NCBI GenBank assembly: GCA_040387515.1
Contig: JAZKDP010000007.1
Location: 124,001 to 188,000, forward strand
Reading direction: 5' to 3'
Origin: Methylotenera_A sp040387515
GTDB lineage: Bacteria > Pseudomonadota > Gammaproteobacteria > Burkholderiales > Methylophilaceae
DNA: 64,000 nucleotides
Part shown: one piece after another, positions 35,837 to 45,160 of the stretch
Layout: each line of letters opens with the position of its first letter
How positions within the stretch are numbered: position 1 is the stretch's first letter
Notes under the pieces: model-generated
The model's database searches: none
The model's input: the letters and a program-made list of their open reading frames with translations, nothing else
What the model was told of the DNA's origin: nothing
Made by a program: the position numbers and the translations under genes

Positions 35837-37417
35837 ATGGCGAATGAATACGAATTAACTTTAAGCGATTACCTGTCGATTTTTAAACGCAGATGGCTAC
35901 AAATGCTAGTAGCTTTCATATTGATTTTGTCGGTTGCAATTGCTACAGCGGTATTTTTACCACCCACTTATCAATCTACCGGCACGATTTTAATTGAATC
36001 GCAACAAATTCCCGATGATGTGGTTAAAGCGACTGTGACCAGTTATGCCGATGAGCGTATTGAAGTCATCAAACAAAGAGTAATGACGCGAGATAATTTG
36101 TATCGAATTATTCAAAAATATAATCTATACCCTAAAAAAATTGACTCAGCGACCACCTCAACGTTAATTGATGATATGCGGAAAAGCATATCGGTTATTT
36201 TGTTAAATGCAGATGTCGAGCGCAGTGGTGGAGGTCGGGCAACCATTGCTTTTAAAGTCGGCTTTGAATATGAAAGACCTGAAGTTGCACATAAGGTGGC
36301 TAATGAAATAGTGACTCTGTTTTTGGATGAGAATGTAAAAGCCAGAACTGAACGTGCAACTGAAACCACAGAGTTTTTAACGCAAGAAGTAGAAAACTTA
36401 AGAAAAGAGTTAGAAGGTGTAGAAAATAAAGTTGCTACATTTAAACAAGAGCATTCAAATTCTTTACCAGAGCATATGGAAATGCATATGTCTTTATTGC
36501 AGCGCTCAGAGTCGGATATTAAAGAAGTTGATCGCGACTATAAATCCACGCAAGAAGAATTAAGGTATTTAGACGTTGAACTGGCATCTGCTAAAGCCAA
36601 TGTAAAAACCAATGCTAGTGGCGAAGTGATTAGCAGTACTTCTGAGTTGGAAAAAGCAAAAGCCGAGCTTGAGCGTTCATTAGGTTTGTATAAGGAAACG
36701 CATCCCACTATTCGTGCGTTAAAAAGAAAAATTGAGGCTTTAGAAAAACCCACAGAAACAAAAGTAGACGCAAAGCCTGCTAGAGGTGACATTGCAACTG
36801 AGTTGGTTATAGCAAAAGTACAAGCGCAAATCGAAGCGGCTAAAGCAAGATTAAACTCGTTAGCACAACAAAGAAGATCGCTTGAAGCTAAAGTTGATCA
36901 GCTTCAAAGTCAAGTAAGCCAAAGTCCGCAGGTTGAAAGAGGTCTTTTCACGTTGATGCGTGATTATGAAAATGCTAAATCCAAATATGAAGAAGTTAAA
37001 TCTAAGCAAATTAATGCAAAAATTGCAGAAAATTTAGAGCAAGAAAATAAAGCAGAACGTTTTTCAATGCTGGAGCCGCCATTTTTCCCTGATAAGCCGA
37101 TGAAACCGAATAGGAAGAAAATAATTGCTTTAGGCTTATTCGCAGGGCTGGCAGGCGCATTAGCATTAGCGGCTTTGCTTGAAGCATTAGACAAGAGAGT
37201 GCGGGGGGTGGAGTCCTTAACTTCACTTATTAATATGAGGCCTTTAGTGATTATTCCTTATATCTCAACAAATGCTGAATTAAAACGTAGAAAAAACTTT
37301 AATAAATATATGTTGGTATCGATATTGGCGGTTATAGCCATATCAGTATTATTTATTCATTTTGTTGTTATGCCGCTTGATCTGTTAATGATTAAGTTGA
37401 TGGCTAGATTCGCTTAG
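35837..37417 (+). CDS. epsF: Chain-length determinant EpsF (Wzz-type copolymerase)
   Basis: A 526-residue Wzz-fold protein with an N-terminal helix (~18-38) after DYLSIFKRRWLQMLVAF and a C-terminal pair of helices at about 428-450 and 480-505. The region between is a long coiled coil (~165-390). A Pro-rich segment EPPFFPDKPMKPNRKK sits just before the first of these C-terminal helices, as usual for Wzz/PCP proteins. It controls polymer length and partners with the tyrosine kinase EpsG, which begins nine bases downstream. Confidence 0.92.
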   Translation: MANEYELTLSDYLSIFKRRWLQMLVAFILILSVAIATAVFLPPTYQSTGTILIESQQIPDDVVKATVTSYADERIEVIKQRVMTRDNLYRIIQKYNLYPKKIDSATTSTLIDDMRKSISVILLNADVERSGGGRATIAFKVGFEYERPEVAHKVANEIVTLFLDENVKARTERATETTEFLTQEVENLRKELEGVENKVATFKQEHSNSLPEHMEMHMSLLQRSESDIKEVDRDYKSTQEELRYLDVELASAKANVKTNASGEVISSTSELEKAKAELERSLGLYKETHPTIRALKRKIEALEKPTETKVDAKPARGDIATELVIAKVQAQIEAAKARLNSLAQQRRSLEAKVDQLQSQVSQSPQVERGLFTLMRDYENAKSKYEEVKSKQINAKIAENLEQENKAERFSMLEPPFFPDKPMKPNRKKIIALGLFAGLAGALALAALLEALDKRVRGVESLTSLINMRPLVIIPYISTNAELKRRKNFNKYMLVSILAVIAISVLFIHFVVMPLDLLMIKLMARFA

Positions 37418-37425
37418 AGATTGCT

Positions 37426-38265
37426 ATGGAAAAAATTAAAGATGCTCTTGCAAAAGCAAAAATAGAAAACGTAGGGAACAAAGTTAGCACTACGACTGTG
37501 CAACCAGAAGTGGTCACGCAGCAAACGGTAAAAGGTTTCCCTAACACCGAAAATGAATTGGGCCAGATTACCTACTTAAATACGCCGATTATCAAGTTAG
37601 ATAATGCGCATTTAGAAAAAAACAGAATAGTCGCGCACACCAAAAGCGATTTGAATAGTTATAGCTTTGACTCTTTAAGAACGCAAATTTTACAAAAAAT
37701 GGAAGAGAATAACTGGCGCACAATTGCAGTTGTTTCGCCTACACCTCAATCAGGTAAAACATTGGTTTCGATTAACTTGGCCATTAGTATTGCGCATCAG
37801 CCACAGAAAACTGCGATTCTAGTGGATTTCGATTTACGTAGGCCGAAAGTAGCGACTTATTTAGGCATTCATACAGAAAAATCAATGAATGACTATTTGC
37901 AAGACAAAGCGCCGCTTAAAGATATTATGATTAATCCTGGTATTGATCGCTTGGTTATTGTTCCAACGATGAAGCCAGTTTCAAAATCTGCTGAAATATT
38001 ATCTTCTAAAAAAGTTACTAGCCTTATTACAGAGCTAAGGGAACGTTATGAATCAAGAATTGTTATTTTTGATTGTCCACCTGTATTGAATTCTGATGAT
38101 GCAATGGTGTTATTACCACAGGTAGACTGCATCTTGTTGGTGATTGCCAATGGCATGTCTACGCAATCTGAAATTGAAGAGACGTTACATCATTTACCAA
38201 AAAATAATTTATTAGGTGTTGTGTTAAATAAAGCTGAAATTGAGTCAAAAGCTTATTATTATTAA
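37426..38265 (+). CDS. epsG: Bacterial tyrosine kinase EpsG (BY-kinase)
   Basis: A 279-residue cytoplasmic kinase. Walker A SPTPQSGKT is at about 104-112, Walker A' ILVDFDLRRP at 131-140, and Walker B IVIFDCPPV at 212-220. The N-terminal tail has basic repeats. The C-terminus is ESKAYYY, so the autophosphorylation cluster is only three tyrosines, shorter than in Wzc-type kinases. It acts with EpsF, encoded nine bases upstream, as the kinase partner of the split copolymerase. A perfect inverted repeat overlaps its end. Confidence 0.94.
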   Translation: MEKIKDALAKAKIENVGNKVSTTTVQPEVVTQQTVKGFPNTENELGQITYLNTPIIKLDNAHLEKNRIVAHTKSDLNSYSFDSLRTQILQKMEENNWRTIAVVSPTPQSGKTLVSINLAISIAHQPQKTAILVDFDLRRPKVATYLGIHTEKSMNDYLQDKAPLKDIMINPGIDRLVIVPTMKPVSKSAEILSSKKVTSLITELRERYESRIVIFDCPPVLNSDDAMVLLPQVDCILLVIANGMSTQSEIEETLHHLPKNNLLGVVLNKAEIESKAYYY

Positions 38266-38278
38266 TAGCAATAAGCTT
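38249..38278. terminator. Inverted repeat at the end of epsG
   Basis: AAGCTTATT at 38249-38257 and AATAAGCTT at 38270-38278 are perfect 9-base arms with a 12-base loop. It spans the epsG stop and lies 25 bases before the convergent ligase-like gene's end. It could terminate transcription from either side, although no strong U-run is visible. Confidence 0.4.
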
Positions 38279-38302
38279 CTGAGAATCAACCAAACTTTTT
38301 AG

Positions 38303-39781
38303 CTAAGCCTCTTCTTCGGGTATCCTTGTATAGGCTACTCCAATCCCCAGTATTGACCAATAAATAATCGCCACAGTTGCAATCGAGCTTACAGTGGCGA
38401 TGGTAACCATCATTGACACAATAATAGCGAGTAGACTTCTTCCTAAAAGATGCTGTTGTTGCCTATAGTCTTTAATGCGCTTGAGTTTTTTTCTAACCCC
38501 CCAAATCACTGCCAAGAAAACGCTAACAAATAAACCAAGTCCTACTACTCCATTGTCAAGAGCGACGCTTAAGTAAGTATTGACCACATCTACAATACCT
38601 TCTCCTTGTATCATCGCTCGCATTTCCGGCGTTTCCAAATAATTAGATGAGCCAAAAAACAGATTATTTTTGATCACAATAAGTGCATTTTCAAAAAGCT
38701 GTTCTCTATATTCGATATTACCTTTTTCTGTTTGTCCAACAAATGGAATTAAATCCATTATTTTCCCACCCCCTGGTAACATTGCCAAAATTGGTAATGA
38801 GAAGATACCAACTATGAAAAGAGTACCTAGTTTTTTAATAGGACTCGGCCCCAACGCAAGGTAAGTAACAAACATGGCAAATGCGCCAACCCAAGGGCCG
38901 CGTGAAAGTGGTACAAACAAGCCGAGCCCTAATAGAATAGCGCCTACTTTTTTAATAGATTTACTTTGTATTGTGCTACTTAAATATAAATAGAACCCGA
39001 TAGCAATCGTCATGAAATATCCCAATATGATGGGATGGCCTAAAGAAGCAATAGCACGCAGACCTCCTGAGCGGCCTAGGTAGTTTCCGATGGAGTCCCC
39101 AGTTCCTAGAGCTACCCCTAATTGGTTGTACAGTAGCCACTGTTTCCCACTTTCGAATATTGCAATAAGTGCAAGTACAACTGCGGAAGTTACAAATGCG
39201 TAAAGTACCGTTCTCATGTGACTTAAATCTTTAATAGCACGGCTCGCTACAAAATAAGGTAAAAATATGTCGGTGAAGCTGTAAAGTAACAGCCTGAGAG
39301 CGTCTGTAAGAGTAGTGTCCCTTAATCCTAATCCAAAAATCAATAAAATATAGATGAGTAAGAATTTATCAGCCCATATTTTGGTGAACTTAAAATTATT
39401 TTTTTGTGAAATTGCTAGCGCAGCTGGCAATAACACTAATAATGTGATGAATCTTGGGTGATTAAGTGCAAACAGATAGTTCACTAAACCAAATCCGGGA
39501 ACCTGAATCTCCAAAGGTGGAATAACAAATAATAGGATAAAAAACAGAGCCATTTTATTTTGATCTTTAGTCGTGCTAAGGAAAATAAAAATGCCACTTA
39601 GAATCAGGTAAATCCAAAAGTTATGGGTGACAAAAGCTGCAATAACGACCGCAAGCCAAAGATTTCTCCAGCGATTAATTTCTGCTGGCAATACTCCCCT
39701 AGGAGCCAATTTTTTTGCAATGGCAAACCCGATTAATGCCATTAATATAATAACAATCAGTGCTCTAATATGTTCTTGCAT
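38303..39781 (-). CDS. O-antigen ligase-like membrane protein (reversed within the eps locus)
   Basis: A 492-residue protein with about 12 hydrophobic segments and a large periplasmic-type loop (~335-400). VPLSRGPWVGAFAMFVTYLAL (with the conserved Arg-Gly) and YREQLFENALIVIKNNLFFGSSNY then VVNTYLSVALDNGVVGLGLFV match the O-antigen ligase/Wzy_C family. Members ligate or polymerise glycans; here it is likely the eps polymerase, since no other Wzy is visible between epsA and the exosortase. It is the only minus-strand gene in this locus and must have its own promoter. Confidence 0.82.
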   Translation of the reverse strand: MQEHIRALIVIILMALIGFAIAKKLAPRGVLPAEINRWRNLWLAVVIAAFVTHNFWIYLILSGIFIFLSTTKDQNKMALFFILLFVIPPLEIQVPGFGLVNYLFALNHPRFITLLVLLPAALAISQKNNFKFTKIWADKFLLIYILLIFGLGLRDTTLTDALRLLLYSFTDIFLPYFVASRAIKDLSHMRTVLYAFVTSAVVLALIAIFESGKQWLLYNQLGVALGTGDSIGNYLGRSGGLRAIASLGHPIILGYFMTIAIGFYLYLSSTIQSKSIKKVGAILLGLGLFVPLSRGPWVGAFAMFVTYLALGPSPIKKLGTLFIVGIFSLPILAMLPGGGKIMDLIPFVGQTEKGNIEYREQLFENALIVIKNNLFFGSSNYLETPEMRAMIQGEGIVDVVNTYLSVALDNGVVGLGLFVSVFLAVIWGVRKKLKRIKDYRQQQHLLGRSLLAIIVSMMVTIATVSSIATVAIIYWSILGIGVAYTRIPEEEA

Positions 39782-39900
39782 AGGTAAGGTGGGATTGAAT
39801 GAAAAGTAGATATAATAAGAGCCTAGAGAATACCATATGTGTATTGTAGATACACGTAGGATGGGTTCAGATTGTTTATACGTCGCTAATTTATCACTCT

Positions 39901-39906
39901 AAAGGA
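39901..39906 (+). promoter_or_regulatory. Shine-Dalgarno supporting an ATT start for the flippase gene
   Basis: AAAGGA is six bases upstream of the ATT at 39913. No ATG, GTG or TTG occurs in frame between the stop at 39847-39849 and the family's conserved N-terminus, so this site decides the start. Confidence 0.55.
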
Positions 39907-39912
39907 TTTGTT

Positions 39913-41274
39913 ATTTCTCAGTCGGTAAGTCTTAAAAGTCGAATCATTCATGCTGGTGCATGGACATTCGGAGGGCATTTTTTAAGCCAAGGTATACGGT
40001 TGGTTAGTAACTTGGTCATGACTCGCCTTTTAGTGCCGGAAATGTTTGGTTTAATGGCGATAGTGAATGTATTGCTCATGGGCTTGGTTTTGTTGACCGA
40101 TTTGGGTTTGAGACAAAATATCATCCAGAGTAAACGTGCTGATGAAGATATATTTTTAAATACGGTTTGGACTTTTCAAATACTGAGAGGCTTATTTATA
40201 TGGGTGATATCAGTACTAGTATCGATTGGCATTTATTTTGCGCAGACTTTTCACTTAGTCGCTGCTAACACCGTTTATGCAGAACCATTGTTACCGATTA
40301 TTATTCCTGTTGCCACTCTTGCGGTTGTGATCAGTGCTTTTGAGCCGACATGGACATCACTAGCCAGTAGAAATTTAAATCAAGCCAAGTTGGTGAAAAT
40401 TGAGCTAATTAGCCAAGTACTTGGTATTTTGCTCATGGTTTTAATTGCTTTTTATAATAAATCCATTTGGGCTTTAGTTGCCGGTGCTTTGACAACCAGC
40501 TTGGTACATGCAGTTATCGTTAATTTTCTTGTGGTTGAAAAACGTAATCATTTTCACATTGATAAAGAAGCATTAAACGAAATTTTCCATTTTGGTAAAT
40601 GGGTATTTTTGTCATCTATTGTTGGTTTTTTAATTAACAATGGCGATAGACTTTTATTGGGTGGTTTAATTTCTACTACAGAATTAGGCGTATTCAGCAT
40701 TGCAGTATTTATTGTTGGAGCAATTTCAATGGTTGTATCTAGGTTGCTCAGTAATGTGGCCTATCCAGCATTAAGTGAGACGGCTAGAAACAAACCAGAA
40801 GATTTATGTCGTGTTTACTATCGTTTCAGGATTCCTTTTGATACGGTAGTTTTATTTTTAGCTGGATTTTTCCTGCTGACTGGTCAAACAATCATCGATT
40901 TTTTATACGACTCGCGTTATACCGAAGCAGGTTGGATGTTGAGCTTGTTAGGATTAAGTTTAGTGTCATTAAGATACAACTTAACAGACCAATGTTTTTT
41001 GGCGTTGGGTAAGCCTAAACTAATGACTTATTTAATTGTAATTAGAACAACTTTTATGTTTGTTTTATTGCCAATTGTCTTTAGGTATTATGGGTTGCAT
41101 GGCGCAGTGTGGGTGATTGTTCTCAGTAATTTCTCCAGCTTTCCTTTGGCAATTTATTATAAAAAAATACATCACCTTTGGGATGTTAAAAAAGAACTCA
41201 TTACCTTGCCGATTATTTTTGCAGGATTATTGTGCGGATTGATTTTTAACAAATTAATGAGCCTCTTATTTTGA
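39913..41274 (+). CDS. Wzx-type flippase of the eps locus, probable ATT start
   Basis: A polytopic flippase of about 453 residues. The N-terminus reads SQSVSLKSRIIHAGAWTFGGH followed by FLSQGIRLVSNLVMTRLLVPEMFG, the well-known lipopolysaccharide flippase opening, which begins MSLKSRVI in relatives. The first in-frame ATG, GTG or TTG is the TTG at 40000, which would delete the first helix. The ATT at 39913 with AAAGGA six bases before it restores the full N-terminus. ATT starts are rare (known for infC), so this is inference. It presumably moves the eps repeat unit across the membrane. Confidence 0.75.
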   Translation: MSQSVSLKSRIIHAGAWTFGGHFLSQGIRLVSNLVMTRLLVPEMFGLMAIVNVLLMGLVLLTDLGLRQNIIQSKRADEDIFLNTVWTFQILRGLFIWVISVLVSIGIYFAQTFHLVAANTVYAEPLLPIIIPVATLAVVISAFEPTWTSLASRNLNQAKLVKIELISQVLGILLMVLIAFYNKSIWALVAGALTTSLVHAVIVNFLVVEKRNHFHIDKEALNEIFHFGKWVFLSSIVGFLINNGDRLLLGGLISTTELGVFSIAVFIVGAISMVVSRLLSNVAYPALSETARNKPEDLCRVYYRFRIPFDTVVLFLAGFFLLTGQTIIDFLYDSRYTEAGWMLSLLGLSLVSLRYNLTDQCFLALGKPKLMTYLIVIRTTFMFVLLPIVFRYYGLHGAVWVIVLSNFSSFPLAIYYKKIHHLWDVKKELITLPIIFAGLLCGLIFNKLMSLLF

Positions 41275-41430
41275 TGTAAGCATTATTTAGCCTGCTGATT
41301 GTCTGAAAGGGCTATTGTCATTTGGCTTGACCTATTATAAATTTGGGGCTGTATGCTTCCATTGATTTTTCATGCATAAAATAGCATTACTCAAACTCTT
41401 AAAATAAATTAATACTAAAAATACGTATAC

Positions 41431-42525
41431 ATGAAGATTACATTTTTATCAGTTTCACTCAATATGGGTGGTGGCATAAAGGTCATGGCGATTTACGCCC
41501 AATATTTGATTAGTCAAGGCCATGAGGTCAACATTGTATCTACGCCTATACAAAGTAAACCGACATTAATCTCCCGTCTTAGAAATTTATTGCGATTCAA
41601 ATTTTTTTATCCCATCACGCAAAAGTCTCATTTTGATGGATTGAATATTAATAACCATATAATTGATGCTTTTAGGCCGATTGTCGATGCTGATGTGCCA
41701 GACGCGGATGTTGTCATTGCTACATGGTGGGAAACAGCAGAGTGGCTGGATAAGCTATCTGCTAATAAAGGCAAAAAAGTATATTTTATTCAAGGGCATG
41801 AAGTATTTGATTTCATACCAAAACAAAGAGCAGTCGCAACCTATCAATCTAATGCACATAAAATTGTCGTATCAAAATGGCTTAAAGATATATTGGAAGC
41901 TGAATATCAAACTAGGCATCTAGAGCTAGTACCAAATGCTATTGATCACAAGGTCTTTTACTCCACTAACCGTAAGAAAAGCCTAATCCCTACCATAGGT
42001 TTTCTTGCCAATAGTGGTCATGTTAAGGGGCTTGATGTTGCCTTGAATGTGGTGAAAGAGTTAAAAAAAGACTATCCAACACTGAGAGTCATTACTTTTG
42101 GGTCAAGTAAATTAAAAAACATACCACTTGACGCATATGGCATCGAATTTCATTTATTACCAACTCAAGACAAAATCAGAGAAATCTACACGCATTGTGA
42201 TGTTTGGCTTGCGCCAAGTCGTTCTGAGGGTTTTAATCTGACTGCTATGGAGGCCATGGCCTGTGGTACGCCAATCGTTTCAACCAAAACGGGTTGGCCA
42301 GTCGAGGCTGTTGTTCCGTACAAAAACGGCATATTAACTGAAATAGATGATATAAATGCATTGCTGGCTGGTATTAAATGGTTTTTAAGTCAATCTGATA
42401 CAACATGGTTGGAATGTTCAAATCGCGTGGTAACGGCGACAGAAGGCTATTCGTGGGAAAAATCAGCCGCGCAATTTGAATCGGCATTATTAAAGCTTTG
42501 TCATTCTCATCCAACCATTAATTAA
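41431..42525 (+). CDS. Family 4 glycosyltransferase (GT-B)
   Basis: A 364-residue enzyme. The N-terminus FLSVSLNMGGGIKVMAIYAQYLISQGHEVNIVST is the usual GT4 opening with GGxxxxxxxL. YFIQGHEVFDF and KIVVSKWLKDIL follow, and the donor domain has IGFLANSGHVKGLDVALN. The E-x7-E motif lies in SRSEGFNLTAMEAMACGTPIVSTKTGWPVE (~264-293). It belongs to the eps locus and lies after a 156-base gap, which holds a TTGACC at 41327 but no convincing -10. Donor and acceptor are unknown. Confidence 0.86.
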   Translation: MKITFLSVSLNMGGGIKVMAIYAQYLISQGHEVNIVSTPIQSKPTLISRLRNLLRFKFFYPITQKSHFDGLNINNHIIDAFRPIVDADVPDADVVIATWWETAEWLDKLSANKGKKVYFIQGHEVFDFIPKQRAVATYQSNAHKIVVSKWLKDILEAEYQTRHLELVPNAIDHKVFYSTNRKKSLIPTIGFLANSGHVKGLDVALNVVKELKKDYPTLRVITFGSSKLKNIPLDAYGIEFHLLPTQDKIREIYTHCDVWLAPSRSEGFNLTAMEAMACGTPIVSTKTGWPVEAVVPYKNGILTEIDDINALLAGIKWFLSQSDTTWLECSNRVVTATEGYSWEKSAAQFESALLKLCHSHPTIN

Positions 42526-42532
42526 GGTTCTT

Positions 42533-43513
42533 GTGAATACCACTCAATCAAATGTAGGTGTTGTCATCATAGGCCGTAATGAAGGTTCACGCTTAGTACG
42601 TTGTTTAGAATCATTATCTGACTTCATGCCAAAAGTGTTTTATGTCGACTCTGCTTCAACGGATAACTCATTAATCGAAGCGAAAAATCATGGCGCACAT
42701 GTCATTTCACTGGATATGACGCAAGCTTTTACTGCTGCTAGAGCTAGGAACACTGGGTTTGACGCAATTGTTTTGCTTTTTCCTGAGTTAAAATTTGTGC
42801 AATTTGTAGATGGTGATTGCATTGTTAACAGTCATTGGATACAAACAGCTGTTGATTTCTTGCATAGCAATCCAACTGTGGCTGTGGTTTGTGGTAGAAG
42901 GCGAGAGATTTTCCCTCAACTTTCAATTTATAATCGCATGTGTGATCAAGAGTGGGATACGCCAATTGGGCAAGCAAAAGCCTGCGGCGGAGATGCTTTA
43001 ATGCGTGTCGATGCGGTGAAGTTGGTAGGTGGATATAGAAACAGTTTAATTGCTGGTGAAGAGCCTGAGTTATGCATACGAATAAGACAGGCTGGTTATA
43101 GTATATGGCGGCTGGAAGCTGAAATGACTTTGCATGACGCGGCAATTACAAAATTTAGCCAGTGGTGGAAGCGCACAATGCGTGGAGGATATGCTTATGC
43201 AGAAGGTGCTTATTTACACGGCGCTGCACCAGAGTATCACTGGGTTACCGAATCAAAACGCGCTTGGATTTGGGGAGCTGTTATACCGAGTATAGCGTTC
43301 ATTCTATTTTTTATAAGCTGGAAATTAAGCTTAATGGTGCTATTAACTTATCCTTTTCAAGTAATCAGGTTAACTTTAAAAAATAATTATCACAGAAATT
43401 GGCAGTCAGCCTTTTTTTTGGTTTTAGGGAAATTTGCAGAGTTGGTAGGACAGTTAAAGTTTTTAAAAAAGCACTACCTAAATGAGAAAATAAATCTAAT
43501 TGAATATAAATAA
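42533..43513 (+). CDS. Family 2 glycosyltransferase
   Basis: A 326-residue GT-A enzyme from GTG 42533. VVIIGRNEGSRLVRCLESL and VFYVDSASTDNSLIEAKNHG are at the N-terminus. The DxD-like motif lies in FVQFVDGDCIVNSHWI at about 88-103, and SLIAGEEPELCIRIRQAGYSIWRLE is the acceptor-side ED motif. Hydrophobic segments near 240-280 may anchor it to the membrane. It overlaps the next acetyltransferase by 14 bases. Sugar specificity is unknown. Confidence 0.86.
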   Translation: MNTTQSNVGVVIIGRNEGSRLVRCLESLSDFMPKVFYVDSASTDNSLIEAKNHGAHVISLDMTQAFTAARARNTGFDAIVLLFPELKFVQFVDGDCIVNSHWIQTAVDFLHSNPTVAVVCGRRREIFPQLSIYNRMCDQEWDTPIGQAKACGGDALMRVDAVKLVGGYRNSLIAGEEPELCIRIRQAGYSIWRLEAEMTLHDAAITKFSQWWKRTMRGGYAYAEGAYLHGAAPEYHWVTESKRAWIWGAVIPSIAFILFFISWKLSLMVLLTYPFQVIRLTLKNNYHRNWQSAFFLVLGKFAELVGQLKFLKKHYLNEKINLIEYK

Positions 43514-44000
43514 TCATATTTCAGATGTTGATCCAGATTGGAGTAGGGAATATAAATCTCTATTTTCATGGAGTCCATCTAGGTCTTTGCTTGCAAGTAT
43601 TCGTAGCTATCAAAAATATGAAAATACACCATTGTTTTTCTTCATTAAGAAAATAGCAGTATTAAGGCATTGCTTTTGGAGCGTGATAACTGGGGCCGAC
43701 ATACCAATTAACAGCAAAATTGGAGGAGGTTTAATGATACCGCATCCAAATGGTATTGTAATACATCCAGCTGCAGTTATAGGCCCAAATTGCCTTATTT
43801 TTCAGCAGGTTACAATCGGAACGGTGGATGGTTCTGCTGAGCCAGTTATTGAGGGGCATGTCGATATTGGTGCTGGGGCTAAAATTTTGGGCGGAGTTCG
43901 GGTTGGTGCCCATGCAAAAATTGGTGCGAATGCAGTAGTTCTAATTGATGTGCCTGCTGGAAAAACTGCTATCGGCATTCCGGCTAAAGTTAAGAGCTGA
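43500..44000 (+). CDS. Serine O-acetyltransferase-like hexapeptide acetyltransferase
   Basis: A 166-residue protein from a TTG start inside the previous gene's end. GADIPINSKIGGGLMIPHPNGIVIHPAAVIGPNCLIFQQVTIGTVDG and IGAGAKILGGVRVGAHAKIGANAVVLIDVPAGKTAIGIPAKV show the hexapeptide beta-helix repeats, with a catalytic His in MIPHPNG. It probably O-acetylates an eps sugar. The N-terminal ~60 residues are helical with a WSREYKSLFSW start. The TTG start is not well supported by a ribosome-binding site. Confidence 0.8.
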   Translation: MNINNHISDVDPDWSREYKSLFSWSPSRSLLASIRSYQKYENTPLFFFIKKIAVLRHCFWSVITGADIPINSKIGGGLMIPHPNGIVIHPAAVIGPNCLIFQQVTIGTVDGSAEPVIEGHVDIGAGAKILGGVRVGAHAKIGANAVVLIDVPAGKTAIGIPAKVKS

Positions 44001-44010
44001 GTGAAGCCAA

Positions 44011-45141
44011 ATGAAAATCAAAGCATACTACCCAAATTATTTTCTTGACGCAGGTATTGCGGGTGCTGCCTATCATATTCTTAAAGGTATGCAGTCACCA
44101 AATAATCAAATTCAACTAATGGGGATTGCATCCATACCAGCCTTCAATGACGATTTTTATAAAAATGCGATTCCTCATTGGGCTAAGTCAATTGTTTATA
44201 AAACTTTACCTCATAAAACTATATTGAATGTAGCTGAAGCAATATTTCGTAAGACTTTGAAGCAGGGCGATATTGCTTATTTATGGCCTAATATTTCGTT
44301 AGATACGTACAGGCGCTTAAAAGATCGAGGCTGTATTATTGTTCACGAATGCGTTAATACGCATCAAGTGAGTAGCAAGGCTATATTAGATAATGCGTAC
44401 AAACAGCTTAACTTGGCAGTCACGCATGATGTAACGCTTCAAGAAATGGCGATAGAATCTGCTAAGTTGGAGTTGGTTGATTATGTTTACAGTTGCAGCC
44501 CCATAGTGACGGAGTCTATGTTGAATAATGGCATTTCCAAACAGAAAATATTGCAAACCTCTTATGGATTAAGCGATAAAGCGATTGTGGCGGGAGCGTA
44601 TTCTGAGAAACAGGCTATGTATAATCAGCCGGTTTTTATTTTTGTTGGCAGCATCAGTGTGCGCAAAGGTGTACATTTATTACTCGATTATTGGGTTAAA
44701 GCCAAACTAAATGCTAAGTTGCAATTGGTAGGCACTATTGAGCCGGCTATTAAAGCATTGGTTGAAAAATACATAGGGAAAAATAATATTGAACATATTC
44801 CTTATACCAATGATTTAGCCAGCATTTATAAAAATGCAGATGTGTTTATTTTGCCTAGTTTAGAAGAAGGTAGCCCGCTGGTTACTTATATGGCTTTTGG
44901 CGCTGGGTTACCATTGTTAGTCAGCCCAATGGGTGGTGGCGGTGTAGTGAACAATGGAGTTGAAGGCATAGTACTTGATCCATATGATGCAGATGCATGG
45001 ATTGAGCATTTACAAAGATTAACTGAAGATGTGCAATTGCGTGAGGAATTAGCGGTAAAATCAAAACTAAAAGCCCCTTATTATTTGTGGGATGAAGTAG
45101 CAAAAAGACGACTTAGCCTATTAACAGAAGCAATCAGTTAA
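44011..45141 (+). CDS. Family 4 glycosyltransferase (GT-B)
   Basis: A 376-residue protein. The donor domain has the motif PVFIFVGSISVRKGVHLLLDYW, and the E-x7-E region is VFILPSLEEGSPLVTYMAFGAGLPLLVSPMGGGG (~284-317), both typical of GT4. The N-terminal half is less conserved: IKAYYPNYFLDAGIAGAAYHILKGMQ. It lies ten bases after the acetyltransferase and 19 before the epimerase. Substrate is unknown. Confidence 0.82.
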   Translation: MKIKAYYPNYFLDAGIAGAAYHILKGMQSPNNQIQLMGIASIPAFNDDFYKNAIPHWAKSIVYKTLPHKTILNVAEAIFRKTLKQGDIAYLWPNISLDTYRRLKDRGCIIVHECVNTHQVSSKAILDNAYKQLNLAVTHDVTLQEMAIESAKLELVDYVYSCSPIVTESMLNNGISKQKILQTSYGLSDKAIVAGAYSEKQAMYNQPVFIFVGSISVRKGVHLLLDYWVKAKLNAKLQLVGTIEPAIKALVEKYIGKNNIEHIPYTNDLASIYKNADVFILPSLEEGSPLVTYMAFGAGLPLLVSPMGGGGVVNNGVEGIVLDPYDADAWIEHLQRLTEDVQLREELAVKSKLKAPYYLWDEVAKRRLSLLTEAIS

Positions 45142-45160
45142 CCGAGATAGTTGACCAATA

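Noticed and set aside
39901..39999. Reading the flippase as a truncated pseudogene
   Set aside because: The upstream frame is open and encodes the conserved N-terminus without stops; a rare start explains it.
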